Shown piece by piece: positions 43,366 to 52,647 of a stretch of DNA of 64,000 nucleotides. Under the pieces are notes generated by a model. It was not told the origin of the DNA. It made no database searches and saw nothing but the letters and a program-made list of their open reading frames with translations. This DNA is from Acidobacteriaceae bacterium TAA 166 (GTDB lineage: Bacteria; Acidobacteriota; Terriglobia; Terriglobales; Acidobacteriaceae): NCBI GenBank assembly GCA_000421065.1, contig ATWD01000001.1:3092001-3156000 (forward strand). Reading direction: 5' to 3'. Made by a program: the position numbers and the translations under genes. The stretch's first letter is position 1. The number at the start of each line of letters is the position of its first letter.

Positions 43366-44118
43366 CTAAGGGGCAGGTGAGGCTAAGGCCTTTGCAATTG
43401 CCTGTTCGGCCAGCGGTTGCATGATCGCATATCCCGCGGCATTGGGGTGGACGGCCTTGTCAAAGGCAAGCTCAGGCTTCATTCCGCCCACTGGGTCGAC
43501 GAGCGCCGAATAGTAGTCCAGGTAAACGAGGTGTTGCTCGACCGCGTACTGCCGCAGCCAGCCATTCCACTCCCGAATCTCTTCCGCAGGGTGGGCGCCC
43601 GGCTTCCAGGGAAAATACGAGGCAGGTAAAAGCGATGCGAGGATGACGCGGATATGATTCGCCCGTGCAATGGCCACCATGGAAACAATATCGTCCTGAA
43701 ACATCGCCAGCGTCGCCGGTCCGGCGTTGCCGGCAATGTTGTTCGCTCCGGCGTCGGCGAGGATGACGGCGGCTGGCTTCAGGTGAACGACGTCCTGCTC
43801 AAAGCGCAGCAGCAGCTGTGAGGTGACCTGCCCGCTGATGCCGCGATTGACGTAAGGCCTGCCTGGAAAGAACTCGCCATACCTCCTGCCCCAGAAATCG
43901 GTGATGGACGCACCCAGGAAGACGATCCTGTTTTCACCCGGCCCGGGATCGCCCAAAGTCCTGTTCTCCTCGCGGTACCTTGCAAGCTCTGGCCAATCTG
44001 CAAGTCTTTTCATCATGCGATCGGATTCGCTTGCGGCCTGGGGAGCAGCGGCCGGCCTCGCAACTGTTTGTCCCGGCAGTGTGCCGGCAAGCATCCCAAG
44101 GACCCAGATCCAGCGCAT
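43366..44118 (-). CDS. Secreted SGNH/GDSL hydrolase, paralog
   Basis: A 250-residue paralog of the gene at 42517 with the same order: signal (WIWVLGMLAGTLPGQTVA), KRLADWPELARYREEN, IVFLGASITDFWG (Ser; GDS replaced by GAS), YVNRGISGQVTSQLLLRF, ILADAGANNIAGN (GTND replaced by GANN, Asn kept) and AFDKAVHPNAAGYAIM (Asp..His, one extra residue). The catalytic Ser, Gly, Asn and His are kept, but the Asp of GDS and the Asp of GxND are lost, so activity may differ. It probably forms an operon with its paralog. Confidence 0.85.
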   Translation of the reverse strand: MRWIWVLGMLAGTLPGQTVARPAAAPQAASESDRMMKRLADWPELARYREENRTLGDPGPGENRIVFLGASITDFWGRRYGEFFPGRPYVNRGISGQVTSQLLLRFEQDVVHLKPAAVILADAGANNIAGNAGPATLAMFQDDIVSMVAIARANHIRVILASLLPASYFPWKPGAHPAEEIREWNGWLRQYAVEQHLVYLDYYSALVDPVGGMKPELAFDKAVHPNAAGYAIMQPLAEQAIAKALASPAP

Positions 44119-44199
44119 GCGTTCTCCTGAGAAAAATCTCAGGCGCCATGCTACCTGAAATCACACCGACGCCGACCTGTTGTAACCTTCTAATTCAGC

Positions 44200-45060
44200 A
44201 TGCAGCCCGGAATCTCCACCCACGTCTTTCTCTCCCAGCGCCTCCATCCCGGCCTGCTCGACGCCTTAAAGCGCGGCGGGGTCCGCACCATCGAGATCTT
44301 TGCCGCGCGCCATCACTTCGACTACACCGACCGGGCCTTTGTGCGTGAGATCGCCACCTGGTTCCGCGACACGGGCACAGGAGCCACCCTCCATCAGCCC
44401 ATCTTCACCCGAGAGCAGTCGGAGAACTGGTCGAGGCACGTCGGTGCGACCCTCTCGCTGATTGCCTCCGACAAGGCCCATCGCATCGATGCGATGGACG
44501 AGGTGAAGCGCGCACTTGAGTCTGCCGAGCAGATCTCCGTGTCCGCCATCACCCTCCATCTCGGGCTCAAAGACGATGACTGGGATGAGCGGGCCATCGA
44601 GAACTCCCTCACCGCCATCGAGCACATCCATACCTTCGCCCGGCCGCTTGGCGTGAAGGTGCTGCTGGAAAATCTGCAGAACGACGTGACCACGCCGGAG
44701 CATCTGCTGGAGATCCTCCACATCGGCCACTTCGATCACGTGGGGGTCACCCTCGATGTGGGGCACGCCAACCTCAGCGATACCGGCCTCGAGCACGCCT
44801 TCGAGCTGTTGCGTCCGCGCATCGGCGAGCTGCATCTGCACGACAACCATGGTCTGCGCGACGAACATCTCTGGCCCGGCTCGGGAGAGATTGACTGGAC
44901 CAGGCTTGCGCGGCTCACAGCAACGCTCCCCGCCGAAGTTCCCGGAATCCTCGAGATCGCTTATGACCTCAACGAGACGACCGAATCGGTCACGGCCAAA
45001 ACATCAGAAGCCTTCTCGAGGCAGGCGAAGATTGAAGAGACTCTCCAGGAGTCAGTCTGA
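44200..45060 (+). CDS. Sugar phosphate isomerase/epimerase (xylose-isomerase-like TIM barrel)
   Basis: A 286-residue AP_endonuc_2/xylose-isomerase-like barrel. Likely metal ligands are visible at strand ends: VLLENLQND (Glu), GVTLDVGHANLS (Asp, His), ELHLHDNHGLRDEHLWPGSG (His, Asp) and PGILEIAYD (Glu). Early blocks are VRTIEIFAARHHFDYTD and ITLHLGLKDDDWDE. Such proteins isomerise or epimerise keto-sugars; the substrate cannot be given. Monocistronic, divergent from the SGNH pair and convergent with the permease. Confidence 0.88.
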   Translation: MQPGISTHVFLSQRLHPGLLDALKRGGVRTIEIFAARHHFDYTDRAFVREIATWFRDTGTGATLHQPIFTREQSENWSRHVGATLSLIASDKAHRIDAMDEVKRALESAEQISVSAITLHLGLKDDDWDERAIENSLTAIEHIHTFARPLGVKVLLENLQNDVTTPEHLLEILHIGHFDHVGVTLDVGHANLSDTGLEHAFELLRPRIGELHLHDNHGLRDEHLWPGSGEIDWTRLARLTATLPAEVPGILEIAYDLNETTESVTAKTSEAFSRQAKIEETLQESV

Positions 45061-45106
45061 GCAACGCCGGAGTTTGATTAGGCGTGCTGGAAGGATAGGG
45101 AAGAGC

Positions 45107-46405
45107 TTACTCGTACTTCAGCGTTTGGACTGGATCCAGCCGTGCCGCGCGATTCGCAGGCAGCGTGCCGAAGAGCACTCCGACGAGCATGGAGGTCCCA
45201 AGTGCGATGATCGCCGACCATATTGAGACCGGAATTTTGAAGGGCGTAAGCAGGCTGACGGAGAGCGGGAGCGCGAGACCCAGGACCGTCCCGATCAGGC
45301 CGCCGCTCAACGAGAGAAAGACCGCTTCGGTAAGGAACTGCAGCCGGATCTCATGGCTGGTCGCGCCCAGCGCCTTACGAATGCCAATCTCTCGTAAACG
45401 AGACTGAACATTCGCCAGCATGCTGTTCATGATGCCGACGCCCGAGACGATCAGGGTGATCGCTGCAGCCAGCGTCAGTACGATCGTCAGCATATTGGCG
45501 ATTCTCGCCATCACGCTCAGAATCTGGGTGAGATTGAAGGCCGTATAGACAGAGGTTGGACGATGGCGGCCTTTGATAATCTCAAGAATCTTCGCCGAGG
45601 CCGGAATCACCATGTTCGAATTCTTCATGGTGAAGAAGATCTGCTTCACCGTATCGGTTCCCGTGAAGTATCGGGCGACAGGGTAGGGGATCAGGATCGT
45701 CTGATCACTGATCTCGGACTGGCCGAAGGTCTCAATGCTCTCCTCGAAGACCCCGATGATGGTGAAGGGAATCCCATGGATGCTCACCGAGCGGCCCACC
45801 GCAGACTGAGCGCTCCCGAACAGCTCCTTGGCAAACGAGAGCACGATGACCGCAACCTTCGCATGCGTGACCGCGTCCTGATCGTCGAAGAAACGGCCTG
45901 AGCGGACCACCAGGTTGCGTACCTGCTTGTACTGCGGCGAAACTCCGAGGATCATCGTGTCCTTCACGATGCCGCCGCCGATACTGACACGATCGTGATC
46001 TTCCAGCATGGGAGAAGAGGCAACAATGCCCGGTACCTGCTCGATAACCGCCTGCATGTCGTCCCGCGTCATGAAGTCCGGAGAGCTTGTGTTATCCGGT
46101 CCGACGGTCGTTCCGCCGTTGTACTGCATCTCGATCATGTTCGGTCCGATGGACGAGATGAGATTCAGCGCATAGTCCCGCCCCGTAAGCCCGAGCGTGT
46201 AGACGAGAATGATTGAAGCCGAGCCGATGATCATGCCCAGCATCGTCAGCAGGAAACGGACCTTGCTGGCTTTGAAGCTGTCGATTGCGAGCCGGACGAT
46301 CTCGCTGAACATCATCGTCGAGCGTGCGCTCTGGAGCGTCCGTTCGAAGGAAGTCAATCGAGGTTTGACCTGAGGCTCGGGTTTGGGAAGGTTCGCAGTC
46401 GCCAT
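45107..46405 (-). CDS. MacB-like ABC transporter permease (FtsX family)
   Basis: A 432-residue permease. Helix 1 lies in KASKVRFLLTMLGMIIGSASIILVYTLGL, followed by a periplasmic MacB_PCD domain (about 70-280). Three closing helices include the FtsX signature: TLAAAITLIVSGVGIMNSML, SRLREIGIRKALGATSHEIR, FLTEAVFLSLSGGLIGTVLG. MacB-type systems export peptides or lipids together with an ATPase and a membrane-fusion protein. Neither partner is adjacent, and the ATPase domain is not fused here. Divergent from the TonB receptor, 44 bp apart. Confidence 0.92.
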   Translation of the reverse strand: MATANLPKPEPQVKPRLTSFERTLQSARSTMMFSEIVRLAIDSFKASKVRFLLTMLGMIIGSASIILVYTLGLTGRDYALNLISSIGPNMIEMQYNGGTTVGPDNTSSPDFMTRDDMQAVIEQVPGIVASSPMLEDHDRVSIGGGIVKDTMILGVSPQYKQVRNLVVRSGRFFDDQDAVTHAKVAVIVLSFAKELFGSAQSAVGRSVSIHGIPFTIIGVFEESIETFGQSEISDQTILIPYPVARYFTGTDTVKQIFFTMKNSNMVIPASAKILEIIKGRHRPTSVYTAFNLTQILSVMARIANMLTIVLTLAAAITLIVSGVGIMNSMLANVQSRLREIGIRKALGATSHEIRLQFLTEAVFLSLSGGLIGTVLGLALPLSVSLLTPFKIPVSIWSAIIALGTSMLVGVLFGTLPANRAARLDPVQTLKYE

Positions 46406-46449
46406 CGACGTAGGGCTCGAAAGATTAGACGCTCTCTAGTATCGCAGCG

Positions 46450-49400
46450 GTGCACTCCTTTTCGCTACAAAAGCCTCTTCTCCCGAACTCGAAGAGGCAC
46501 GTCTCCCGTAATCTGGATAGGGAGAAGAAGTTGCCAGTAAGACGGGAACCCAAAGATCACCCTTCCAGGACGACCGCCGAACCGGTATGGCTGTTCGCCA
46601 TCGCCCTCCTGATCGTTCTGGGATGCCTCTCGCAAGCCGCCCTCGCGCAGGCGACGGGGCAGGTGAGCGGAGTCGTCTATGACGTCTCCGAAGGGGTGAT
46701 TCCCGGTGCCAAAGTCCAGCTCCAAAACGCGACCACCGCCGAGGTCCGCGCGACCGGTACGAGCCAGAACGGATCGTACAGCTTTCCCCTGATCAATCCG
46801 GGCATCTACCTTCTGAAAGCGACTTCGTCCGGTTTTCGAACCACCGTCGTCGAAAAGGTCGAAGTCTTCGTGAATACAACCTCGCGGGTCGACGTGCATC
46901 TCGCCGTGGGGGGCGTGGCAGAGGAGATGACCGTCACCGGCTCCAGCCCCCTGGTTGAGACCGGAAACGCCACGCTCGGCACCGTCGTCGAACACCAGCA
47001 GATCGTCGACCTTCCCCTCAACGGACGCAGCTTCGCCCAGCTGGGAACGCTGATCCCGGGAGTCGCCGCCGCCCCCGCATCGCTCGGAGGAGCGAACGGC
47101 AATGCTACCCCGGGAGGATTCGGCAACAGCACCGGCAGCTTCAACGTCAATGGCATGCGGAATCAGTCCAATAACTTCCTTCTGGACGGAGCGCAGAACA
47201 ACGACTCCTTCAACAGCGGCTTCGTCATGCGGCCTCCTCCCGATGCCATTGAGGAGTTCAAGATCATGACCCACTCCTACGACGCTCAATACGGTCGCAA
47301 TGCGGGAGCGGTCGTCAATGTGGTCACTCGATCCGGGACAAACATCTGGCACGGCAGCGTGTGGGAATTCAATCGCGAGGCCGCCTTGGCCGCAAAAAAC
47401 TACTTTGCAACGACGAATCCGAACTATCAGCAGAACCAGTTCGGCGGAGCCGCAGGTGGAAGGATCCTTCGGGACCGCTTCTTCGTCTTCGGGTTTTATG
47501 AAGGCTTTCGCCTGAAGGATGCCACCAGCAATGTATTGAACCAGAGGGTCCCGACCCCCGCCGAGCGCAATGGCGACTTCTCCGCCTCGGGAGTATCGCT
47601 GCTCGATCCGGCAACTGGTCAGCCGTTCAGCTATGGGGGCGTGTTGAACAGGATCGACCCCTCGAGAATCAGCGCCGTCAGCCAATACATTCTCGACACC
47701 TACGTTCCCCCGCCAAACTCCTCCGGCGGCTTTTACACGGCAGCGCCCCCGAACATCGACAATCGCGACATGTACGGCGTCCGCGCCGACCTGAAGCTCG
47801 CTACCCACGCCCTTCTCGGCCGCTACCTGAGGGCGCATCAGAATCTCTTTGGACCGATTACACCCTCGAACTTTGCGCCCACAGGCAATCGTCAGATCAT
47901 CACCTTGCAGGATGCAATGGTCTCCGACACATGGCTGATTGGCCCGCGAAGCATCAACGTAGCGCGTTATGCGCGGCAGTGGATCGACGGAAGGCCGAAC
48001 TCTACGAGCGGAATCAGTCCTTCCACCGCGGGGTATGCCTTTGCCTCGACCAGCGCGCAGGCGGCCGGTCTTCCCAACGTCAGCGTCACCGGATATTTCA
48101 CCGAGGGGGACGCGCAGCAGCCGTTTGCCTCGCGAACCAGCGCGGTCGATACCCTCTCGAACGACTTCACCCGCACGCAGGGCAGACATACGCTCCAGTT
48201 CGGCGGCGAGGTTCGGCGCGACAACATCGGCCTTCTCTACATCAACCGTCCAAATGGCGCCTTCACCTTCACCAACTTCTTTACCGGCTTCGCGCTCGCG
48301 GATTTTCTGCTGGGTCTTCCGCAAACCTTCCAGCAGGGATCGGGCGACCCCTCGATGAACGGAACCTCATGGACCTACTCCGTCTATGCACAGGATCAGT
48401 TCCGCATCAATTCAAAGTTCACGGTGGTTGCGGGCGCGCGGTATGAGGTCAACCTTCCCTACTCCGAGGAAAAGGGACATCTTGCCGCACTTCATCCCGG
48501 GCAACAATCGACCCTACAGCCCAATGCGCCCCTCGGGCTCGTCTATCCGGGAGATAAAGACACGCCCGCGGCAACCTACTACGCCGATACGAACAATCTC
48601 TCCCCCAGGCTGGGGGCAATCTACGATCCGGCAGGCGATGGCAAGACCGTCTTTCGCGCAGGCTACGGAGTCTACTTCGACACCGTGCCCGGACAGGGCG
48701 ACTTCTTTCAAAACGGAACGCTCGCGCCTCCCTTCCAGCCGCTCCAGGAGATCGACTTCAATACGCGTCCTCTCGCCGCGGCAAACGCAGCTTATTTTTC
48801 GAATCCCTATGCAGGTGTCCCGGTGGGAGGAAGCGGCTTCCCCCCAGGCCTTACTTTCATCGGCTGGAGCCTTCCGCACTCCTACAAAACCCCCAATGTC
48901 GCTCACTACAATCTCGGAATCGAACATCAGTTCACGCAGCAAATGGGCTTCGAGCTGGGATACGTAGGGACCCGTGCCAAGCAGCTCCCCATCTTCATCG
49001 AGGTCAATCCAACCGAGGTCACCTCTGCGTCCGCAAGCTCTCCGAATGCGTACGCCGCTGGACCTCGCGCTGTCTTCCCCGCATTTGCCCTCACGCGCCC
49101 GACCTTTTCGGCAGCAAAGAGCCGGTATGACGGGTTACAGACGAGTCTCACGCTTCGCAGTCGGCACCGCGCCACGGCGACGATGGCCTATACCTGGAGC
49201 CGGTCGATCGACGATGTCTCCGGACTCAACATCGGCACGGATCAGCGACCCGTCCTGCCGGTGACGATCGGCGACAACGCCTCGATTGAATCTGCGATGC
49301 AGCGCGAACGCGGCAACTCGCTCTTCGACACGCGCAATCGTTTTGTGCTCAGCTTCGGCTACGAGCTTCCCCGCCTGCAGAGCAAATCTGCGGCGACCCG

Positions 49401-49875
49401 CCTGCTGATCGGAGGCTGGCAGTGGAACGGGATCTTCCAGGTGCAATCGGGAAATCCATTGACGGTGATCAACTCCACCACCACGGCTCAATCGTTGACC
49501 TTTCGCCCGGACATGATCTGCAACCCGAACCAAGGCGCAGCCAAAAAGCCAGGAACGACGCAGCTCTTCTTCAACACGGCATGCTTTGCGCAACCCATGA
49601 TCGGCCCGAAGGTCGATAACCGCCAGTCCGGCAACGAGCCGCGAAACATCGTGCTGGGTCCGGGCTTCAACACGACGGATATGTCGATCTTCAAGATCTT
49701 TCGCATTACCGAGAATCAACACGCGGACCTTCGCTTCGAGGTCTTCAATCTCTTCAACGAAGCCCACTTCGCGCAGCCTGGGCTGACCTTTGGCACATCC
49801 ACCTTCGGACGCATTACCTCCACCGTCGGCAACGACTCGCGTGTCGTGCAGCTTGCGTTCAAGTACGGCTTCTAG
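46450..49875 (+). CDS. TonB-dependent receptor, Oar-like with carboxypeptidase-regulatory domain
   Basis: A 1141-residue outer-membrane receptor. Signal helix VWLFAIALLIVLGCLSQAALA (about 46-66), then an N-terminal CarboxypepD_reg domain (GQVSGVVYDVSEGVIPGAKV, 70-155). The plug includes VDLPLNGRSFAQLGTLIPGV, MRNQSNNFLLDGAQNND, IEEFKIMTHSYDAQYGRNAG and AVVNVVTRSGTNIWHGS. The barrel runs to a C-terminus of VVQLAFKYGF with terminal Phe. Acidobacteria encode dozens of these, usually for uptake of glycans or other large substrates. No SusD-like partner is adjacent. The first 40 residues may not be translated. Confidence 0.95.
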   Translation: MHSFSLQKPLLPNSKRHVSRNLDREKKLPVRREPKDHPSRTTAEPVWLFAIALLIVLGCLSQAALAQATGQVSGVVYDVSEGVIPGAKVQLQNATTAEVRATGTSQNGSYSFPLINPGIYLLKATSSGFRTTVVEKVEVFVNTTSRVDVHLAVGGVAEEMTVTGSSPLVETGNATLGTVVEHQQIVDLPLNGRSFAQLGTLIPGVAAAPASLGGANGNATPGGFGNSTGSFNVNGMRNQSNNFLLDGAQNNDSFNSGFVMRPPPDAIEEFKIMTHSYDAQYGRNAGAVVNVVTRSGTNIWHGSVWEFNREAALAAKNYFATTNPNYQQNQFGGAAGGRILRDRFFVFGFYEGFRLKDATSNVLNQRVPTPAERNGDFSASGVSLLDPATGQPFSYGGVLNRIDPSRISAVSQYILDTYVPPPNSSGGFYTAAPPNIDNRDMYGVRADLKLATHALLGRYLRAHQNLFGPITPSNFAPTGNRQIITLQDAMVSDTWLIGPRSINVARYARQWIDGRPNSTSGISPSTAGYAFASTSAQAAGLPNVSVTGYFTEGDAQQPFASRTSAVDTLSNDFTRTQGRHTLQFGGEVRRDNIGLLYINRPNGAFTFTNFFTGFALADFLLGLPQTFQQGSGDPSMNGTSWTYSVYAQDQFRINSKFTVVAGARYEVNLPYSEEKGHLAALHPGQQSTLQPNAPLGLVYPGDKDTPAATYYADTNNLSPRLGAIYDPAGDGKTVFRAGYGVYFDTVPGQGDFFQNGTLAPPFQPLQEIDFNTRPLAAANAAYFSNPYAGVPVGGSGFPPGLTFIGWSLPHSYKTPNVAHYNLGIEHQFTQQMGFELGYVGTRAKQLPIFIEVNPTEVTSASASSPNAYAAGPRAVFPAFALTRPTFSAAKSRYDGLQTSLTLRSRHRATATMAYTWSRSIDDVSGLNIGTDQRPVLPVTIGDNASIESAMQRERGNSLFDTRNRFVLSFGYELPRLQSKSAATRLLIGGWQWNGIFQVQSGNPLTVINSTTTAQSLTFRPDMICNPNQGAAKKPGTTQLFFNTACFAQPMIGPKVDNRQSGNEPRNIVLGPGFNTTDMSIFKIFRITENQHADLRFEVFNLFNEAHFAQPGLTFGTSTFGRITSTVGNDSRVVQLAFKYGF

Positions 49876-49888
49876 GTCGGAAAGGATA

Positions 49889-50079
49889 GGCGCTGCCGCG
49901 CGGGCGCCCTACGCGGGCAGCGGTCACTTCGTGACGTGTATACCGGCTTCGCCTAGGCCTCCCCCTGGTCGGCGCGAAGATTTCTCAAGCGACCAACGGG
50001 AGCCGCAACCCGAAGGGAGTACACGCGTCACGAAGTGACCGCCCCACGCGCAGTAGACCCGGCCGGCAGGCTATGCCCT
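49889..50079 (+). repeat. Dispersed palindromic repeat, copy D
   Basis: A full copy in plus orientation, beginning 14 bp after the TonB receptor stop and ending about 20 bp before the symporter start. Arms GCGGTCACTTCGTGACGTGT and ACGCGTCACGAAGTGACCGC pair; the core contains AAGCGACCAACGGGAGCC. Confidence 0.87.
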
Positions 50080-50101
50080 AACATAGAAGTAACTCACTCG
50101 A

Positions 50102-51541
50102 ATGAACATCTACCTCATTGCGCTGCTCGTCTACTCCATCTTTCTGATGGCGCTCGGCATCGCGATGAGCCGTAGGGTGAAGAACTCCTCAGACTTTCTC
50201 GTCGCGGGGCGCAGCCTTGGTCCCGGAAGATTGTTTGCGACCTTCCTCGCGGCGAACATCGGCGCGGGCTCGACCGTTGGAGCGACAGGACTCGGCTATC
50301 GCCTCGGAATGTCGGCATGGTGGTGGGTCGGATCGGCGTGCATCGGAACCTTTCTGCTCTCCCAGTTCGTAGGTCCAAGACTGTGGACGATCGCCAAGCA
50401 GCATAATCTCGCAACCCTGCAGGACTACTTGGAGTTCCGCTATAACAAGGCCGTAAAGGCTGTGATCAGCGTCCTCTTCTGGTTCGGCGCACTTGCCATT
50501 CTCGCAGGCCAGATCATCGCCATCGCGCGCATTCTGAACACCATCGCAAACATTCCCAAATGGGAGGGCTGCGTCATCGGCGGCGCGGTGGCCATCGTCT
50601 ACTGCACCGCGGGCGGATTGATGTCCTCGTCTTTCGTCAACATGTTCGAGCTCGCCGTTACCCTGTCCGGCCTCCTGCTCGCCGTGCCCTTCGCTCTGCA
50701 TGCGGTCGGCGGGTGGTCGCATCTGCACGCTCTTGTTCTTGCAAACACCGCCAGGCCGGAGAAGGCCGCCAGCCTGTTCAGCCTCACCGGCGCGGGCTCA
50801 AAGCAGCTTCTGGCGTGGATTGCCATTCTCGTGCCGTCGTTCATCGTCTCTCCCGGCCTGGTCCAGAAGGTCTATGGCGCGCGCGATGTGCGGAGCGTGC
50901 GCAGAGGCGTAAGCCTGAACTCACTGGGCCAGGCTATCTTCGCCTTCGTCCCGCCTGTGCTTGGCCTGTGTGCCTTTGCAGCGATGCCTCATCTTTCCGA
51001 AGCCGAACTCGCGCTCCCGGCGGTCATGAAGAATCTTCTTCCACCCTGGCTCGGCGTATGGACTTTAGCATCGATCTTCTCGGCAGAGCTAAGCGCCACC
51101 GACGCTATCCTGTTCATGCTCTCCACCTCGCTCGCTGTTGACCTCTACAAGACCTTCCTGAACCCCGCCGTCTCGCAGTCCCGATTGCTTTGGGCAAGCC
51201 GCATCGCCTCGGTAGTCGCCGGCGTTCTGGGCATCCTTCTCGCGATCGTCCTTCCTTCCATCATCGCGGCCGTTCAGATCTTTTACGGATTGATCGCAGT
51301 GGTCCTGTTTGTTCCCGTGCTCGCCGGGCTCTACTCAAGACGCATCCTCTCCTCGGCCGCCTTGAGCAGCATCTTCGCCGCGCTGGCCGCGACGATCGCC
51401 ACCATAAGGCTTACGCATGGATCCGGCCTCGCCCTGCTGTCTCCCCAGGCAATCGGCATCGCCACTGCATTGCTGGTGACGATTGCATTTCGTATCTTCA
51501 CCCCCGCTCGCAACTCCACAGAAAGAGCGTCTGGATCGTAA
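50102..51541 (+). CDS. Sodium:solute symporter (SSS family)
   Basis: A 479-residue LeuT-fold symporter with about 13 helices. SSS features: NSSDFLVAGRSLGPGRLFAT at the end of helix 1, then FLAANIGAGSTVGATGLGYR, LATLQDYLEFRYNKAVKAVI, and GLMSSSFVNMFELAVTLSGL in the sodium-site region. FIVSPGLVQKVYGARDVRSV and SIFSAELSATDAILFMLSTS follow. The substrate may be a sugar, amino acid, peptide or carboxylate. The P1-peptidase gene follows 20 bp downstream, so peptide or amino-acid uptake coupled with hydrolysis is one reading. Confidence 0.93.
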   Translation: MNIYLIALLVYSIFLMALGIAMSRRVKNSSDFLVAGRSLGPGRLFATFLAANIGAGSTVGATGLGYRLGMSAWWWVGSACIGTFLLSQFVGPRLWTIAKQHNLATLQDYLEFRYNKAVKAVISVLFWFGALAILAGQIIAIARILNTIANIPKWEGCVIGGAVAIVYCTAGGLMSSSFVNMFELAVTLSGLLLAVPFALHAVGGWSHLHALVLANTARPEKAASLFSLTGAGSKQLLAWIAILVPSFIVSPGLVQKVYGARDVRSVRRGVSLNSLGQAIFAFVPPVLGLCAFAAMPHLSEAELALPAVMKNLLPPWLGVWTLASIFSAELSATDAILFMLSTSLAVDLYKTFLNPAVSQSRLLWASRIASVVAGVLGILLAIVLPSIIAAVQIFYGLIAVVLFVPVLAGLYSRRILSSAALSSIFAALAATIATIRLTHGSGLALLSPQAIGIATALLVTIAFRIFTPARNSTERASGS

Positions 51542-51561
51542 TCAAGCAAACGAGGCCCACG

Positions 51562-52647
51562 ATGAAGCGTCGCGAATTCGCACGAAATCTGCTCGGAGTT
51601 CCACTGGCTGCCGTCCTGCCGCCAGCAGCTGCAATGGCGTTCGATCGAACACTTGAAATGCCGGAGGGCGGCTCGATTACTGACGTCCCCGGCCTCAAGG
51701 TCGGACACAAGACGCTGACGACGCGTCCCACAGGATGTACCGTCATCCTCTGCGAAAGCGGTGCCACGGCCGGCGTCGACGTGCGCGGCTCCGCGCCGGG
51801 AACCCGCGAGACCGATCTACTCTCGCCGACGAATACGGTCGAGCAGGTGCAGGCCATCCTTCTCTCCGGAGGAAGCGCGTATGGTCTCGCCGCTGCGACC
51901 GGCGTCGTGCGCTGGCTCGAGGAGCACAACCTCGGATACAAGATCGGAAAAGGCGTTGTGCCCATCGTGCCCGCCGCAATCCTGATGGATCTCGGCGTCG
52001 GTGACTTCAAGATTCGCCCCGGCGACGAAGACGGTTACAAGGCCTGTGTCGCGGCGACGACAGGCTCTGTAGCCGAGGGCAATGTCGGTGCCGGCGCGGG
52101 GGCCACTCTGGGAAAGATGTTCGGCCCGAAGTTCGCGATGAAGTCAGGCCTGGGCACAGCCAGCGCTCGGATCGGAGATACCGGCATCGTGGTCGGCGCG
52201 CTCGTCGCGGTGAATGCTGTTGGCGATGTCGTTGATCCTCGTACAGGAAAGATTGTTGCGGGAGCAAGAGCCGAAGATGGCAAAGGCTATCGCAACACCA
52301 TGGACGCCATCATGAAGGGATATCGTGTCGTCGCGCAGAATGGAGCCAACACGACCCTCGGTGTGGTGGCTACAAACGCGCACTTCACCAAGACCCAGAT
52401 GACCAAGATCGCTCAGATGTCCCATGATGGCTACGCCCGCGCGATCAATCCCGTCCACACCATGGCCGACGGGGATACCATCTTCGCCCTCTCGACCGGG
52501 ACCGCGAAGGTCGCTGCCGATGTAACCGCCATCGGAGCCATCGCCGCAACCGTGATGGCCCGTGCCATCGTAAGAGCGGTGATGCAGGCAACCAGCTTGC
52601 CTGATCTGAACCTGCCCGGCTATCGGGATTACGCAGGCAGATTCTGA
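51562..52647 (+). CDS. P1 family aminopeptidase (DmpA/BapA-like), Tat-type signal
   Basis: A 361-residue N-terminal-nucleophile peptidase precursor. The N-terminus KRREFARNLLGVPLAAVLPP with an RR pair looks like a Tat signal. Family blocks are ITDVPGLKVGHKTLTTRPTG, CTVILCESGATAGVDVRGSA, PGTRETDLLSPTNTVEQVQA, ILLSGGSAYGLAAATGVVRW and GAGAGATLGKMFG. The self-cleavage site and nucleophile lie in QNGANTTLGVVATNAHFTK (Thr). The enzymes cut N-terminal D- or beta-residues. ATG at 51562 is chosen at the signal start. It is probably co-transcribed with the symporter and overlaps the convergent RND gene by 19 bp. Confidence 0.93.
   Translation: MKRREFARNLLGVPLAAVLPPAAAMAFDRTLEMPEGGSITDVPGLKVGHKTLTTRPTGCTVILCESGATAGVDVRGSAPGTRETDLLSPTNTVEQVQAILLSGGSAYGLAAATGVVRWLEEHNLGYKIGKGVVPIVPAAILMDLGVGDFKIRPGDEDGYKACVAATTGSVAEGNVGAGAGATLGKMFGPKFAMKSGLGTASARIGDTGIVVGALVAVNAVGDVVDPRTGKIVAGARAEDGKGYRNTMDAIMKGYRVVAQNGANTTLGVVATNAHFTKTQMTKIAQMSHDGYARAINPVHTMADGDTIFALSTGTAKVAADVTAIGAIAATVMARAIVRAVMQATSLPDLNLPGYRDYAGRF

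Noticed and set aside
46465-48324. A 619-codon open frame antisense to the TonB receptor gene
   Set aside because: It is the GC-rich shadow of a certain gene; it lacks domain structure, signal or ribosome site.
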